DNA of 25,415 nucleotides from Thermodesulfobacteriota bacterium (GTDB taxonomy: Bacteria > Desulfobacterota > DSM-4660 > Desulfatiglandales > Desulfatiglandaceae): assembly GCA_028278625.1 (NCBI GenBank), contig JANQDY010000275.1:1-25415 (forward strand). Direction: 5' to 3'. This document shows positions 1-8,421 of this stretch, in pieces. Position numbers and translations under genes: made by a program. Every line of letters starts with the position of its first letter. Positions within the stretch are counted from its first letter, which is position 1. The notes beneath the pieces were generated by a model. The model ran no database searches and had not been told where the DNA came from. It saw only the letters and a list, made by a program, of their open reading frames with translations.

Positions 1-1
1 C

Positions 2-613
2 GGAGAAAAAATATTTGTGGCCGGCGCCAACATCAATGAGTTGATCCAATTGAATGAGGAATCGGGTAAAGCCCTGGCCGAGAAGTGTAAAGAGGTCCTC
101 TTCTTGATTCATCGCGCTTCCAAACCGGTACTGGCGGCCATTAACGGCGTTGCGGCGGGCGGCGGGCTGGAACTGGCCCTTTGCTGTGACATTCGGCTGG
201 CATCAAAGGCCGCCAAATTGGGATTGCCTGAAGTGACCCTGGGGGTCCTGCCGGCTGCCGGCGGTACCCAACTCCTGCCCCGGGTGATCGGCTCGGGAAA
301 AGCGCTGGAAATGATGCTGACCGGAGATCTTATTTCAGCGGATGCGGCTTTGGGTCTGGGGCTGGTGGACAGGGTGGTTGCCCCTCTAAAACTGATGACA
401 GAAACCCTTGACCTGGCGGGGAGAATTTCGAAGATGCCGCCTCTGGCGGTGAAAGAAATCAAAGCGGCCGTGGTGGATGCCTCGTGGCGGCTCTTGGCCC
501 ATGGCCTGGACAAGGAAACCCTCCGCTTTGCGCGGCTGTGCGCCACAGAAGACAAACAAGAAGGGGTAAAGGCCTTTCTTGAAAGGAGACGGCCGGTTTT
601 TAAAGGCGTCTAA
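2..613 (+). CDS. enoyl-CoA hydratase (crotonase family), 5' end outside window
   Basis: Hydrates trans-2-enoyl-CoA to 3-hydroxyacyl-CoA in beta-oxidation, in the cytoplasm. The frame is open from base 2 with no stop, and the first residues (GEKIFVAGANINEL) match the first oxyanion-hole loop of crotonases. The real start therefore lies upstream, and the in-frame GTG at 17 is internal. Roughly 50-60 N-terminal residues are missing, judging by family length. Both catalytic glutamates of true hydratases are present: one in GGGLELALCCD and one in LPEVTLG, followed by the PAAGGTQ motif. The C-terminal helices end in the usual RRPVFKG. The next gene begins about 30 bases downstream with its own ribosome site, so co-transcription with the thiolase is likely. 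Acyl-chain specificity cannot be read from the sequence. Confidence 0.92.
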   Translation, partial: GEKIFVAGANINELIQLNEESGKALAEKCKEVLFLIHRASKPVLAAINGVAAGGGLELALCCDIRLASKAAKLGLPEVTLGVLPAAGGTQLLPRVIGSGKALEMMLTGDLISADAALGLGLVDRVVAPLKLMTETLDLAGRISKMPPLAVKEIKAAVVDASWRLLAHGLDKETLRFARLCATEDKQEGVKAFLERRRPVFKGV

Positions 614-642
614 ACCGGATTCTTTAACCAAGGAGATCTATT

Positions 643-1893
643 GTGAAAGATGTATATGTGATCGGGGCCTACAGTACCCGGTTTAAGAAATGGCCCGATA
701 AAAGCGGAAAAGAGTTGACCCGGGATGCGCTGGTGGGGGTCCTTGAAGATGCGGGGCTCGATGAGGCGAACATGATCGAAAGCGCCTTTTTCTCCAACTG
801 CGGCATGGGCGTTATCTGGGACCAGGACCTGGTGAGGGGACACTGCATGTTCGCCCCCATGGTGGAGGAAGGGCTTTTTCCGGAACGTGTTCCCATTTTC
901 AATGTTGAAGGGGCCTGTGCCACCGGTTCCATGGCGTTTCACCTGGCGTGGAAGGACATCTTGAGCGGTCTTCACCAGGTCTCTCTGGCCATCGGCATGG
1001 ACAAGTTCTATCACGATGATATGAACCGGGTCATGGAAGCCTTTCAGCACGGCATTGACCGTGAGGACAAAGAGACCCTCATGAAGGAATACCATGCGGT
1101 GGCAGAGGAATGCGGCAGGACCTTTGATTTTGGTCCGGGCAGATCCATCTTCATGGACACCTACGCCATGCAGGCGTGCTGGCATATGTGGAAATGGGGC
1201 ACCACACAGGAACAGATCGCCGAGGGTGCTTCCAAGAATCATTATCACGGTTCCCTGAACCCCAAGGCCCAGTATCAGTTCGAAGTCCCCGTCCAAAAGG
1301 TGCTGGAAGACTACGAGGTCAGTTACCCTCTTACCCGCAGCATGTGTTCCCCCATCGGTGATGGCGCCGCCGCCTGTCTTTTGTGTTCCGAATCCTTTCT
1401 GAAAGGGTTACCTTCCGAGGTACAAGAGCGGGCCGTAAAGGTGAGGGCCTCCGCCATGACCGCGGGCAGGCACCGCCCCATCGCCGACCCCAGCCTCTCA
1501 AAATGGGCGGCGGACAAAGCCTATGCCCTTTCCGGATTGGGTCCCGGTGACATAGATGTGGCCGAAGTCCATGACGCCACCAGTTTTTGCGAGATCTATC
1601 AGGTGGAGATGATGGGGTTCTGCCCCATGGGAAAAGGCGGTGAATTCGTGGGTTCGGGGCAAACGGCATTGGACGGCAGGATTCCCGTCAATACATCCGG
1701 TGGTCTGGTGTCCAAGGGACATCCCATCGGTGCCACGGGGCTTTCCATGATGTATGAGATCGCCAACCAGCTTCGGGGTGAAGCCGGCCCCCGTCAGATA
1801 AAGGACGCCCGGGTGGGTCTCATTGAAAACGGCGGCGGCGTTATCAGCGTGGAAGAATTCGCCTGCGGCGTCACCATTCTTGAGAAGAACTGA
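643..1893 (+). CDS. SCP2/SCP-x-type thiolase (acetyl-CoA acetyltransferase family)
   Basis: Predicted to cleave 3-ketoacyl-CoA, or run the reverse condensation. The 416-residue protein has the SCP-x thiolase layout: nucleophilic Cys92 in EGACATGS, the EVHDATSFCEI block, a His in GHPIGATG near residue 360, and a closing ENGGG glycine loop instead of the CxGGG of FadA-type thiolases. The start is GTG at 643 with AAGGAG ten bases upstream. Bacterial members of this family often act with a small DUF35/OB-fold Zn-ribbon partner, as in BbsA-BbsB of benzylsuccinate degradation. No such partner lies in this window, although one could be upstream. It sits between two crotonases, which supports a beta-oxidation role. 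Substrate unknown. Confidence 0.88.
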   Translation: MKDVYVIGAYSTRFKKWPDKSGKELTRDALVGVLEDAGLDEANMIESAFFSNCGMGVIWDQDLVRGHCMFAPMVEEGLFPERVPIFNVEGACATGSMAFHLAWKDILSGLHQVSLAIGMDKFYHDDMNRVMEAFQHGIDREDKETLMKEYHAVAEECGRTFDFGPGRSIFMDTYAMQACWHMWKWGTTQEQIAEGASKNHYHGSLNPKAQYQFEVPVQKVLEDYEVSYPLTRSMCSPIGDGAAACLLCSESFLKGLPSEVQERAVKVRASAMTAGRHRPIADPSLSKWAADKAYALSGLGPGDIDVAEVHDATSFCEIYQVEMMGFCPMGKGGEFVGSGQTALDGRIPVNTSGGLVSKGHPIGATGLSMMYEIANQLRGEAGPRQIKDARVGLIENGGGVISVEEFACGVTILEKN

Positions 1894-1911
1894 CATGTGA
1901 GGATCAAAGCC

Positions 1912-2757
1912 ATGAAGCCGGAAGATTTCAGGGATATCATTTATGAAAAAGGGCCGGGTGAGGGGATTGTCATGGTCACCCTGAACCGACCCGAGCGAAA
2001 GAATGCACTCAGCTGGTATTCATTTCTGGAATTGTGCTGGGCCGCGGATCTTTTTAAAAAGGATGATTCGGCCCATGTGATGATCATGACCGGGGCAAAG
2101 GACCCCAGAAATGATGATCCGGCCAAAGAGGCCTTTTCAAGCGGCGCCTATTTCAACCCGAGTGCCGAGGATGAGGTTCCCGATGATCTCAGGGATCAGC
2201 TTGATCCCACGGATATCGCCCAGAAGCGGCTGGTGGAAAAAATGTGGTATCTGGACAAACCGGTGATCGCCGCCGTGAACGGCCTGGTCATCGGCGGCGC
2301 CTTTACCATGGTTTTGGGCTGTTGCGACCTGGTGTACATGTCCGAACACGCCTGGGGAAGACTCCCTTTTGTTCGCCTGGGGCTCCTCCCCGAACTGGCC
2401 AGTACCTTTATCCTGCCCCGGTTGATCGGTTTGCAGCGAACCAAGGAAATCATGTTTTTCGGTGAGGATATCACCGCGGAAAAAGCCTATGAAATGGGAC
2501 TGATCAATAAGGTGCTCTCCCACGATGCATTGATTCCCCATGCCCTTGAAGCGGCCAAAAAACTGTTTCCCCCACACGGTCCGGGCATGGGGATCCGTTT
2601 AACCAAACGGGCCATTCACCGGCAACTGAACGGCGATATCCAAAGGGCCCTGGATGAAGAGAACGTGGGGCTCAATCAGGCCATCAAGAGCGAGGATTTC
2701 GCGGAGGCCATAAAGGCGAGGATCGAGAAAAGACATCCCGTTTTTAAAGGAAAATAG
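1912..2757 (+). CDS. enoyl-CoA hydratase/isomerase family protein, isomerase-like active site
   Basis: A crotonase-fold protein of about 281 residues. The oxyanion-hole loops are visible (FSSGAYF at 75-81 and GGAFTMV at 128-134). The two hydratase glutamates are absent: Thr132 replaces the first and Phe153 (LPFVRLG) the second. A glutamate is present at LLPE (Glu161), where delta3-delta2-enoyl-CoA isomerases carry their catalytic acid. Isomerisation or another non-hydratase reaction is therefore more likely than hydration; this is inference from residues. The ATG at 1912 has TGAGGA eight bases upstream and is preferred. An in-frame GTG at 1897, four bases after the thiolase stop, would add five residues. 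Tight spacing implies one transcript with the thiolase. Confidence 0.85.
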   Translation: MKPEDFRDIIYEKGPGEGIVMVTLNRPERKNALSWYSFLELCWAADLFKKDDSAHVMIMTGAKDPRNDDPAKEAFSSGAYFNPSAEDEVPDDLRDQLDPTDIAQKRLVEKMWYLDKPVIAAVNGLVIGGAFTMVLGCCDLVYMSEHAWGRLPFVRLGLLPELASTFILPRLIGLQRTKEIMFFGEDITAEKAYEMGLINKVLSHDALIPHALEAAKKLFPPHGPGMGIRLTKRAIHRQLNGDIQRALDEENVGLNQAIKSEDFAEAIKARIEKRHPVFKGK

Positions 2758-2826
2758 GCGGTTTCCATGGTCCCTTAGGGCCCCATGTGCACAGATGAAA
2801 TGATTCGTTAATGAAAGGAGTTTTTG

Positions 2827-4002
2827 ATGGAGAATGTCTTTATTGTGAGTGCCGTAAGAACGCCCGTGGGCAAAAACAGGGGGTATTTAAGGGAGTGGAC
2901 GGCCCCCCAACTGCTGGGGGCGGTTCTGGATGAAGCGGTCCATCGAATCGATCTGGACCCCCAATTGGTGGATGATGTGATCAACGGCACCGTCTATCAG
3001 GTGGGGGAGCAGGGGTTCACGCTGGCGCGCATGGGTGTCCTGGCCTCCAAGACACTCCCCGTAACCCTTCCCGGCATCTCCGTGAACCGCCAGTGCGGCA
3101 GCAGCCTCTCGGCCATCCAGATCGCTTCCGCCATGATCGCTTCCGGCACCATGGACGTGGTCATCGCCAGCGGGTGCGAGATGCTTACCAAGTACACCAT
3201 TCAGTCGGATGTGAACGGCACCCTTGCAACGGGAAATCCCATGGGTCACCCCTTTGGGGAGTTTTATACGGGCCGCTTTGGCCTGCCGGACCAGATGCAC
3301 GGGGCCCAGCTGATTGCGGATCAATGGGGCATTACCAAAGAAGCGTGTCAGGACTTTGCCGTGGAGAGCCACAGAAAAGCCCACCATGCAACCGTGAACG
3401 GATACTTCAAAAATGAGATCATGCCCATGAAAGGGGTGGACAGGGACGGACAAGCGGTGCTGATGGAGGCCGATGAAACCATTCGACCGGAAACCACCGT
3501 GGCATCGCTGGATGAACTGAAGGTATTGCCCAACACCACCTTCCTCACCGCGGGTCTTTCAAGCACCATCACCGATGGGGCCTCCGCCGTGGTGCTCATG
3601 GGTGAATCGCGGATGAAGGCCCTCAACCTTGCGCCCATGGCCCGTGTTTCCGCCAGCGCCGTGGTGGGATCGGACCCCAAGCTGATGCTGACGGGCCCCA
3701 TTTACGCCACGCCCAAGGTGCTCCATCAGGCGGGCCTTAAGCTTGAGGATATGGATATCTATGAGATCAACGAAGCCTTTGCACCGGTTCCCCTGGCATG
3801 GCTGAAGGAACTTGGTGCCGATCCGGAAAGGCTTAACGTCAACGGCGGTGCCATCGCCCTGGGTCACCCGGTGGGCAATTCCGGATGTCGCCTGGTGGTT
3901 TCGGCGGTGCATGAGCTTAAAAGGAGACAGGGGCGATATGCCCTGGTGTCCCTCTGTACCGGGGGGGGTATGGCACCGGCCACAATTTTTGAAGGGGTTT
4001 AA
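2827..4002 (+). CDS. FadA-type thiolase (acetyl-CoA C-acyltransferase)
   Basis: Thiolytic cleavage of 3-ketoacyl-CoA to acetyl-CoA plus shortened acyl-CoA, or acetoacetyl-CoA formation. At 391 residues it has normal family length and a full catalytic set: Cys90 in VNRQCGSS, NEAFA, His347 in GHPVGNSG and Cys377 in CTGGG. The ATG at 2827 is six bases after AAAGGAG; a TTG three bases earlier is unlikely to be used. It lies about 70 bases after the crotonase and 19 bases before a periplasmic binding-protein gene, so it links the catabolic genes with the uptake genes. Degradative and biosynthetic thiolases cannot be separated by sequence alone, but the context favours degradation. Confidence 0.93.
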   Translation: MENVFIVSAVRTPVGKNRGYLREWTAPQLLGAVLDEAVHRIDLDPQLVDDVINGTVYQVGEQGFTLARMGVLASKTLPVTLPGISVNRQCGSSLSAIQIASAMIASGTMDVVIASGCEMLTKYTIQSDVNGTLATGNPMGHPFGEFYTGRFGLPDQMHGAQLIADQWGITKEACQDFAVESHRKAHHATVNGYFKNEIMPMKGVDRDGQAVLMEADETIRPETTVASLDELKVLPNTTFLTAGLSSTITDGASAVVLMGESRMKALNLAPMARVSASAVVGSDPKLMLTGPIYATPKVLHQAGLKLEDMDIYEINEAFAPVPLAWLKELGADPERLNVNGGAIALGHPVGNSGCRLVVSAVHELKRRQGRYALVSLCTGGGMAPATIFEGV

Positions 4003-4021
4003 CAAGCAAAAGGAGGAGAAC

Positions 4022-5218
4022 ATGGGAACAAAAAGGGTCTGGACAGTTTTGGCAATGGTTTTGTTGCTTTTTGGAACCGCTTTTTCAGCCATTGCGGAAG
4101 AAGGGGTCACGGATACGGAAATCCATATCGGCCAGTGGGGACCGCAAACGGGACCCGCGGCCCCATGGGGCTCGGTGGCAAGGGGCACGGATGCCTATTT
4201 CAAAATGATCAATGCCGAAGGGGGGATTCACGGGCGGAAACTGGTCTACCACATGTTTGATGACGGCTATAACCCCGCCAAGACCAAAGCCGGGGTCAAG
4301 GAATTGCAGGAAGGGACCGGCATGTTCGCATGGGTGGGCGGCGTGGGCACCGCGCCCGGACTCTCCGTTCTGGAGTATCTCATGGATCGGAAGATCCCCT
4401 GGGTGGGACCCTCCTCCGGTTCACTTCACTGGATCGAGCCGCCCCGCAAGTACCTCTTCGCGGTCTATCCCCTGTACTACATCGAGGCCAAGGGGCTTTG
4501 CCGCTATGCGGTCAAGACAATGGGCAAAAAGCGGATTGCCGTGGCCTACCAAAACGACGACTATGGAAAGAACGGCCTTAGAGGGGTGGTGGAGGAGCTG
4601 GAAAAATACGGCATGAAGCCGGTGACCACCGTTCCCGTTGAAAGCCGCGACACGGACATGAAACCCCATGTGATGAAGCTCAAAAAGGCCAAAGCGGATG
4701 CGGTATTGCTGTGGGTGACGCCAATCCATGCGGTGCGCATTCTTGGGACCGCAAAGGCCATGCGGTTTCTGCCCCAATGGTACAGCACCAGCACATGCTC
4801 CGATTTTCCCCTCATGTACAAGATCAGCAAAGGGCTGTGGGAAGGGGTCATCTCCGCCATGGCCTGGGAGATTCCGGATTCGGACAACCCCCTGCTGGTG
4901 AAGTTTAAGAAGGGTGCATACGAAAAATACGCGGCCAAGGGAGAGCGCTGGGGGGTTTTCTTCTACGCGGGGATGCTCTTTGCCGAACCGCTCATTGAGG
5001 GGATCAAACGATGCGGCCGGGATCTCACCCGGGAACGGCTGGTCAAGGAGATGGAAGGGATCAAGGATTTCAAAGGGATCGGCGGCAAGATCAGCTATGG
5101 GCCCCTGGATCTGGCGGAGCCCTATGAATGCCGCCAGGGGATCAAGGAGATCTTCCTGGTCAAGTGTCTTAAAAACGCCAAGTATGAAAAACTTACCGAC
5201 TGGATGGAAATACGATAG
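4022..5218 (+). CDS. Liv-type ABC transporter periplasmic substrate-binding protein (first copy)
   Basis: An exported type I periplasmic binding protein of the LivK/Peripla_BP_6 family, 398 residues. The signal peptide has Lys-Arg at positions 4-5, a hydrophobic core and a probable AIA|E cleavage site after residue 25. The mature N-terminus (GVTDTEIHIGQWGPQTGPAA) is the typical first strand and ligand loop. The ATG at 4022 follows AAGGAGGAG and places the signal peptide correctly; the open frame extends upstream to 3812, but that part overlaps the thiolase and is not coding. Its partner permeases and ATPases are probably livHMGF at 6372-9951. In such clusters the ligand is often an aromatic or aliphatic acid rather than an amino acid; the actual ligand is unknown. 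Confidence 0.9.
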   Translation: MGTKRVWTVLAMVLLLFGTAFSAIAEEGVTDTEIHIGQWGPQTGPAAPWGSVARGTDAYFKMINAEGGIHGRKLVYHMFDDGYNPAKTKAGVKELQEGTGMFAWVGGVGTAPGLSVLEYLMDRKIPWVGPSSGSLHWIEPPRKYLFAVYPLYYIEAKGLCRYAVKTMGKKRIAVAYQNDDYGKNGLRGVVEELEKYGMKPVTTVPVESRDTDMKPHVMKLKKAKADAVLLWVTPIHAVRILGTAKAMRFLPQWYSTSTCSDFPLMYKISKGLWEGVISAMAWEIPDSDNPLLVKFKKGAYEKYAAKGERWGVFFYAGMLFAEPLIEGIKRCGRDLTRERLVKEMEGIKDFKGIGGKISYGPLDLAEPYECRQGIKEIFLVKCLKNAKYEKLTDWMEIR

Positions 5219-5229
5219 GGGCCATTTTG

Positions 5230-6252
5230 GTGGACGGTATTCACGAGTCAAATGTAACACGCTGGTTTACCGAGAATATTCCAGGTGTTTCACCCCCTTT
5301 GTCTTTTGAAGTGATCCCTGGGGGGCACTCCAATCTGACCTATAAGGTGGAAGACGGGAACCGGGAGCGCTATGTTTTGCGCCGTCCGCCTCTGGGACAG
5401 GTGCTGAAGAGTGCCCATGATATGGGGCGGGAGCATACCATCATCTCGTCCCTTCAAAAGACCGAGGTCCCCGTGCCGCCGGCCCTTGGGATTTGCAGGG
5501 ACCTTTCGGTGAACGGTTCCGACTTCTATGTGATGGGATATGTGGAGGGGAGGGTGCTGGCGGACTCAACGGATGCCGCGGCCATACCCGAAGGTGATCG
5601 CGGGCCTTTGGGATTAGACGTTATTGATGTGCTCGCAAGACTTCACGGGATTGATCCCGATGCTGTCGGTCTGGGCGGACTGGGTAAAAAAGAGGATTAT
5701 GTGGCCCGGCAGGTAAAGCGCTGGGCCCGGCAATGGGAAATGCTGAAAACCGAAGAGATCCCTGAAATGGATGAAGTGGGCCGTCTCTTAAAGGAAAGAA
5801 TCCCCCGTCAGTTGGGGGCTGCCATTGCCCACGGCGACTACCGTATCGGCAACATGATTCTCCGGGAGAACAGGGTGGCGGCGGTTTTGGATTGGGAACT
5901 CTGCACCCTGGGTGATCCCCTGGCGGACGTCGGTTATCTGCTGAACTGGTGGCAGACGGCCGAAGAGGTGACACCCGGAAAAGGGGATGATGCGCCCACG
6001 GCGGCCGGGGGATTCCCCACCAGGGAGGAGCTCATTTCCTATTATGAAAACGCCACCGGGAGAAGCCTTGAACGCATTCACTATTATCGGGCGCTGGCCT
6101 GCTGGCGTCTGGCCGTCATCTATCAGGGGGTCTCCAGACGGTATGCCGGCGGTGCCATGGGAGATTCCCATCATTTTTCATTCTCATCGGCGAGCCGTTT
6201 TATTCGGGGGTTGGGGGAGAAATCCCTGATTTTAATGAAAAAGGATTCATAG
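5230..6252 (+). CDS. APH-type phosphotransferase, LvaA / ACAD11 N-terminal-domain-like
   Basis: A kinase of the aminoglycoside-phosphotransferase fold, about 340 residues. Motifs: a nucleotide loop around GGHSNLTYKV, catalytic HGDYRIGN (His201, Asp203, Asn208) and metal-binding DWE at 221-223 followed by GDPLADVGYLL. The blocks YVLRRPPLG, FYVMGYVEGRVL, HGD..R..N, LDWEL and IYQGVSRRY closely resemble the N-terminal domain of human ACAD10/ACAD11. That domain phosphorylates 4-hydroxyacyl-CoA. Pseudomonas LvaA, in the levulinate pathway, is a stand-alone equivalent. An acyl-CoA substrate is thus more likely than an antibiotic. The start is GTG 5230 or the adjacent TTG 5227, 8-11 bases after the binding-protein stop. 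A matching ACAD11-like dehydrogenase lies at 14222-15427. Confidence 0.85.
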   Translation: MDGIHESNVTRWFTENIPGVSPPLSFEVIPGGHSNLTYKVEDGNRERYVLRRPPLGQVLKSAHDMGREHTIISSLQKTEVPVPPALGICRDLSVNGSDFYVMGYVEGRVLADSTDAAAIPEGDRGPLGLDVIDVLARLHGIDPDAVGLGGLGKKEDYVARQVKRWARQWEMLKTEEIPEMDEVGRLLKERIPRQLGAAIAHGDYRIGNMILRENRVAAVLDWELCTLGDPLADVGYLLNWWQTAEEVTPGKGDDAPTAAGGFPTREELISYYENATGRSLERIHYYRALACWRLAVIYQGVSRRYAGGAMGDSHHFSFSSASRFIRGLGEKSLILMKKDS

Positions 6253-6261
6253 AAACCAATT

Positions 6262-6299
6262 AATTCATTTGATTTATTTTAATTCATTTGATTTATTTT
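6262..6299. repeat. perfect tandem duplication of a 19-bp AT-rich unit upstream of livH
   Basis: The 19-base unit AATTCATTTGATTTATTTT occurs twice back to back (6262-6280 and 6281-6299), and the next bases begin a third copy (AATT) before diverging. It lies in the 119-base spacer 6253-6371, which is far more AT-rich than the flanking genes. A TATAAA sequence follows at 6315-6320. The spacer probably holds the promoter of the liv operon, but no clear -35 element at proper spacing was found. Confidence 0.85.
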
Positions 6300-6371
6300 A
6301 ATTTAGAGCATTTATATAAAATAAATCTGGTTTTTAATGCATAGACTTGAACTTTATTTTGGAGAAGTCAG

Positions 6372-7241
6372 TTGCAATTGCTGCAGGTTTTGATCACCGG
6401 ACTGGGACAGGGATGCCTTTACGGGCTGATCGCCCTGGGATTTGTTTTGATCTACAAGGCCACGGAAATCGTCAACTTCGCCCAGGGGGACCTTCTGATG
6501 CTGGGGGCTTTTTTCGCGGTCACCTTCATCGGTATCATGGGTCTCCCCTACTGGCTCGGTTTCCTGCTGGCCATCCTCTCCATGGCCGTTTTGGGTTATC
6601 TGCTGGACAAACTGGTGATTCGCTCCATGATTGGCGAGCCCCAGTTTTCCATCATCATCCTGACCATCAGCATCGGCTTCATTTTCAGGGCTGCGGCGGG
6701 AGGCATCTGGGGAAATGACATCATCTCCCTAAATACCCCTTATTCAGGCGAGATGGCGAATATGGGAGGTCTGGTCATCGGTAAGGAGTACCTGGTGGTC
6801 ATCGCCGGCACCGTTATCCTGTCCATCGCCCTTTTCCTCTTTTTTCGCTATTCAAAACTGGGGGTTGCCATGCAGGCCTCTTCTCAGAACCAGCTGGCGG
6901 CCTACTATATGGGGATCCCGGTGAAACGGGTTTTTTCCCTCATCTGGGCAATCAGCGCAATTGTTGCTTGCGTGGCCGGAACACTGATGGCACCGATCTC
7001 GCTGGTGGGTACCCAGATGGGTTTTATGGGCGTAAAAGCCTTTGCCGCAGCCGTCATCGGCGGATTCGGCAGCCTTCCGGGGGCGTTGATCGGTGGACTC
7101 ATCATCGGTTGCGCGGAACAACTGGCGGGGTCATATCTCCCCACGGGAATGCAGGAAATTGCGGCCTACATCATCATGTTCCTGGTGCTGGCCATTCGAC
7201 CAAAGGGGCTGTTCGCCCAGGTTCAGCAGAAAAAGGTTTAG
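6372..7241 (+). CDS. livH: branched-chain-amino-acid-type ABC transporter permease LivH
   Basis: An inner-membrane permease, 289 residues, with about eight hydrophobic segments. It carries typical LivH blocks: GLGQGCLYGLIALGFVLIYK at the N-terminus, NFAQGDLLMLGAF, and IGGFGSLPGALIGGLIIG near the C-terminus. The start is TTG at 6372, set by GGAG at 6361-6364; no in-frame ATG gives a complete first helix. It pairs with LivM to form the membrane channel. It is the first gene after an AT-rich spacer with a tandem repeat, so it probably begins a transcription unit. The substrate is probably a carboxylic acid given the neighbouring acyl-CoA ligase and thiolases, but this is inference. Confidence 0.93.
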   Translation: MQLLQVLITGLGQGCLYGLIALGFVLIYKATEIVNFAQGDLLMLGAFFAVTFIGIMGLPYWLGFLLAILSMAVLGYLLDKLVIRSMIGEPQFSIIILTISIGFIFRAAAGGIWGNDIISLNTPYSGEMANMGGLVIGKEYLVVIAGTVILSIALFLFFRYSKLGVAMQASSQNQLAAYYMGIPVKRVFSLIWAISAIVACVAGTLMAPISLVGTQMGFMGVKAFAAAVIGGFGSLPGALIGGLIIGCAEQLAGSYLPTGMQEIAAYIIMFLVLAIRPKGLFAQVQQKKV

Positions 7242-7311
7242 GACAAAAATCAAATGGTCCGTTTCACCACCCTGTTGACATCGAATAACACCCCGGGACA
7301 AAAAGCATTTT

Positions 7312-7328
7312 TTCAGTCTTCAACTGAA
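7312..7328 (+). repeat. small inverted repeat in the livH-livM spacer
   Basis: TTCAGT and ACTGAA form a 6-bp stem with a 5-base loop, ending about 16 bases before the livM ATG. It lies in the 103-base gap between livH and livM, an unusually long gap for this operon. It could modulate livM translation or be chance; no terminator-like T-run follows. Confidence 0.35.
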
Positions 7329-7344
7329 CCGAAGGGGTGAGATA

Positions 7345-8421
7345 ATGCGCATTATTTTCAAGACCGATTACAGGCAGGATATCAAGCTCTTCAAACACGG
7401 AGGGTATGTCTTCTGGCATGGCCTCCTGATGGCGGCGTTGCTCCTGGCGCCCATGGTGCTGGATGAGTTCTATATCGGTGAAATGGCATTTATCTACATT
7501 TATGCCATTGCGGGGCTGGGCCTGATGATACCGGTCGGCTTTACCGGCCTCCCGTCACTGGGTCATGCGGCGTTCATGGCCATCGGCGCCTATGCCAACG
7601 CCTGGTTCCTGAAAAACGGTTTTCCTTTCCTGGCTTCCCTGGTGCTCTCCGGTATCATCAGCGGTTTTGTGGGCGGTTTGGTGGCGGTGCCACTAAAACG
7701 GATGGCCGGTATTTATTTTGCCATCGCCACACTGGCCTTTGCCATCATCATCGAAGAGATCATTGTCCAATGGAAGACGGTGACCGGGGGCCTTGCCGGA
7801 TTATCCGTGGGCCGTCCGGTGATTTTCGGATTCAAGCTCAGCGAAACTTGGCAGTTTTACTTTCTCTGTCTGGGGGTGCTGCTGGCGGTCCTTTATATCA
7901 CGTTGAACCTGATTCGCTCCCCTACCGGCAGGGCGTTCATTGCCATCAGAGATTCGGAGATCTCCGCGGAAAGCATGGGGATCAACCTCTCCGTCTATAA
8001 AATCAAATCATTTGCCTTGAGCGGTCTGTTCACCGGATTGGCCGGCGCTCTCTTTGCCCATCGCCTCGCCTATCTGACGCCGGACGCCTTTAACTTCCTC
8101 CTTTCTGTCCAGTTGTTGATGATGGTGGTGGTGGGGGGGCTGGGAACCGTTCACGGGGCCGTTTTCGGCGCCATTTTCGTTGGGCTGCTGCCCCAGGCCA
8201 TCGCCATCGCCAAAGACCATCTGCCAAGTGCCATTGCGCAATTTCCGGCCCTCCAATCCGGTCTCTTTGGAATCATCATGGTATTGTTCATCATTTTTGA
8301 GCCCATGGGACTGTACGGGAGATGGTTGAAATTGAAACACTACATGGACATGTTCCCCCTCTATCGCAAGGCCACTTTTAAGCGTCAGAAGACCTACCTC
8401 AAAACGGAGCGTGTGCAATGA
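7345..8421 (+). CDS. livM: branched-chain-amino-acid-type ABC transporter permease LivM
   Basis: The second inner-membrane permease of the Liv-type importer, 358 residues. Hydrophobic helices run through most of the protein. Family blocks include GHAAFMAIGAYANAW, GIYFAIATLAFAIIIEEI and VVVGGLGTVHGAVFGAIFVG. The N-terminus has a 20-residue hydrophilic leader before the first helix, and the C-terminal tail after the last helix is basic (RKATFKRQKTYLKTERVQ). The start is ATG 7345 preceded by AAGGGGTGAG. Its stop overlaps the livG start (ATGA at 8418-8421), a sign of translational coupling. It works with LivH in the membrane and LivG/LivF on the cytoplasmic side. Confidence 0.93.
   Translation: MRIIFKTDYRQDIKLFKHGGYVFWHGLLMAALLLAPMVLDEFYIGEMAFIYIYAIAGLGLMIPVGFTGLPSLGHAAFMAIGAYANAWFLKNGFPFLASLVLSGIISGFVGGLVAVPLKRMAGIYFAIATLAFAIIIEEIIVQWKTVTGGLAGLSVGRPVIFGFKLSETWQFYFLCLGVLLAVLYITLNLIRSPTGRAFIAIRDSEISAESMGINLSVYKIKSFALSGLFTGLAGALFAHRLAYLTPDAFNFLLSVQLLMMVVVGGLGTVHGAVFGAIFVGLLPQAIAIAKDHLPSAIAQFPALQSGLFGIIMVLFIIFEPMGLYGRWLKLKHYMDMFPLYRKATFKRQKTYLKTERVQ

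Noticed and set aside
610..1296. 228-codon minus-strand frame opposite the SCP2-type thiolase
   Set aside because: No family features, and the plus-strand thiolase is complete and well supported.
3812..4021. Upstream extension of the first Liv binding protein
   Set aside because: It overlaps the thiolase 3' end in another frame, and the ATG at 4022 has a strong ribosome site and a correct signal peptide.
4421..5260. 279-codon minus-strand frame opposite the first Liv binding protein
   Set aside because: Shadow of a clear plus-strand gene; no domain features.
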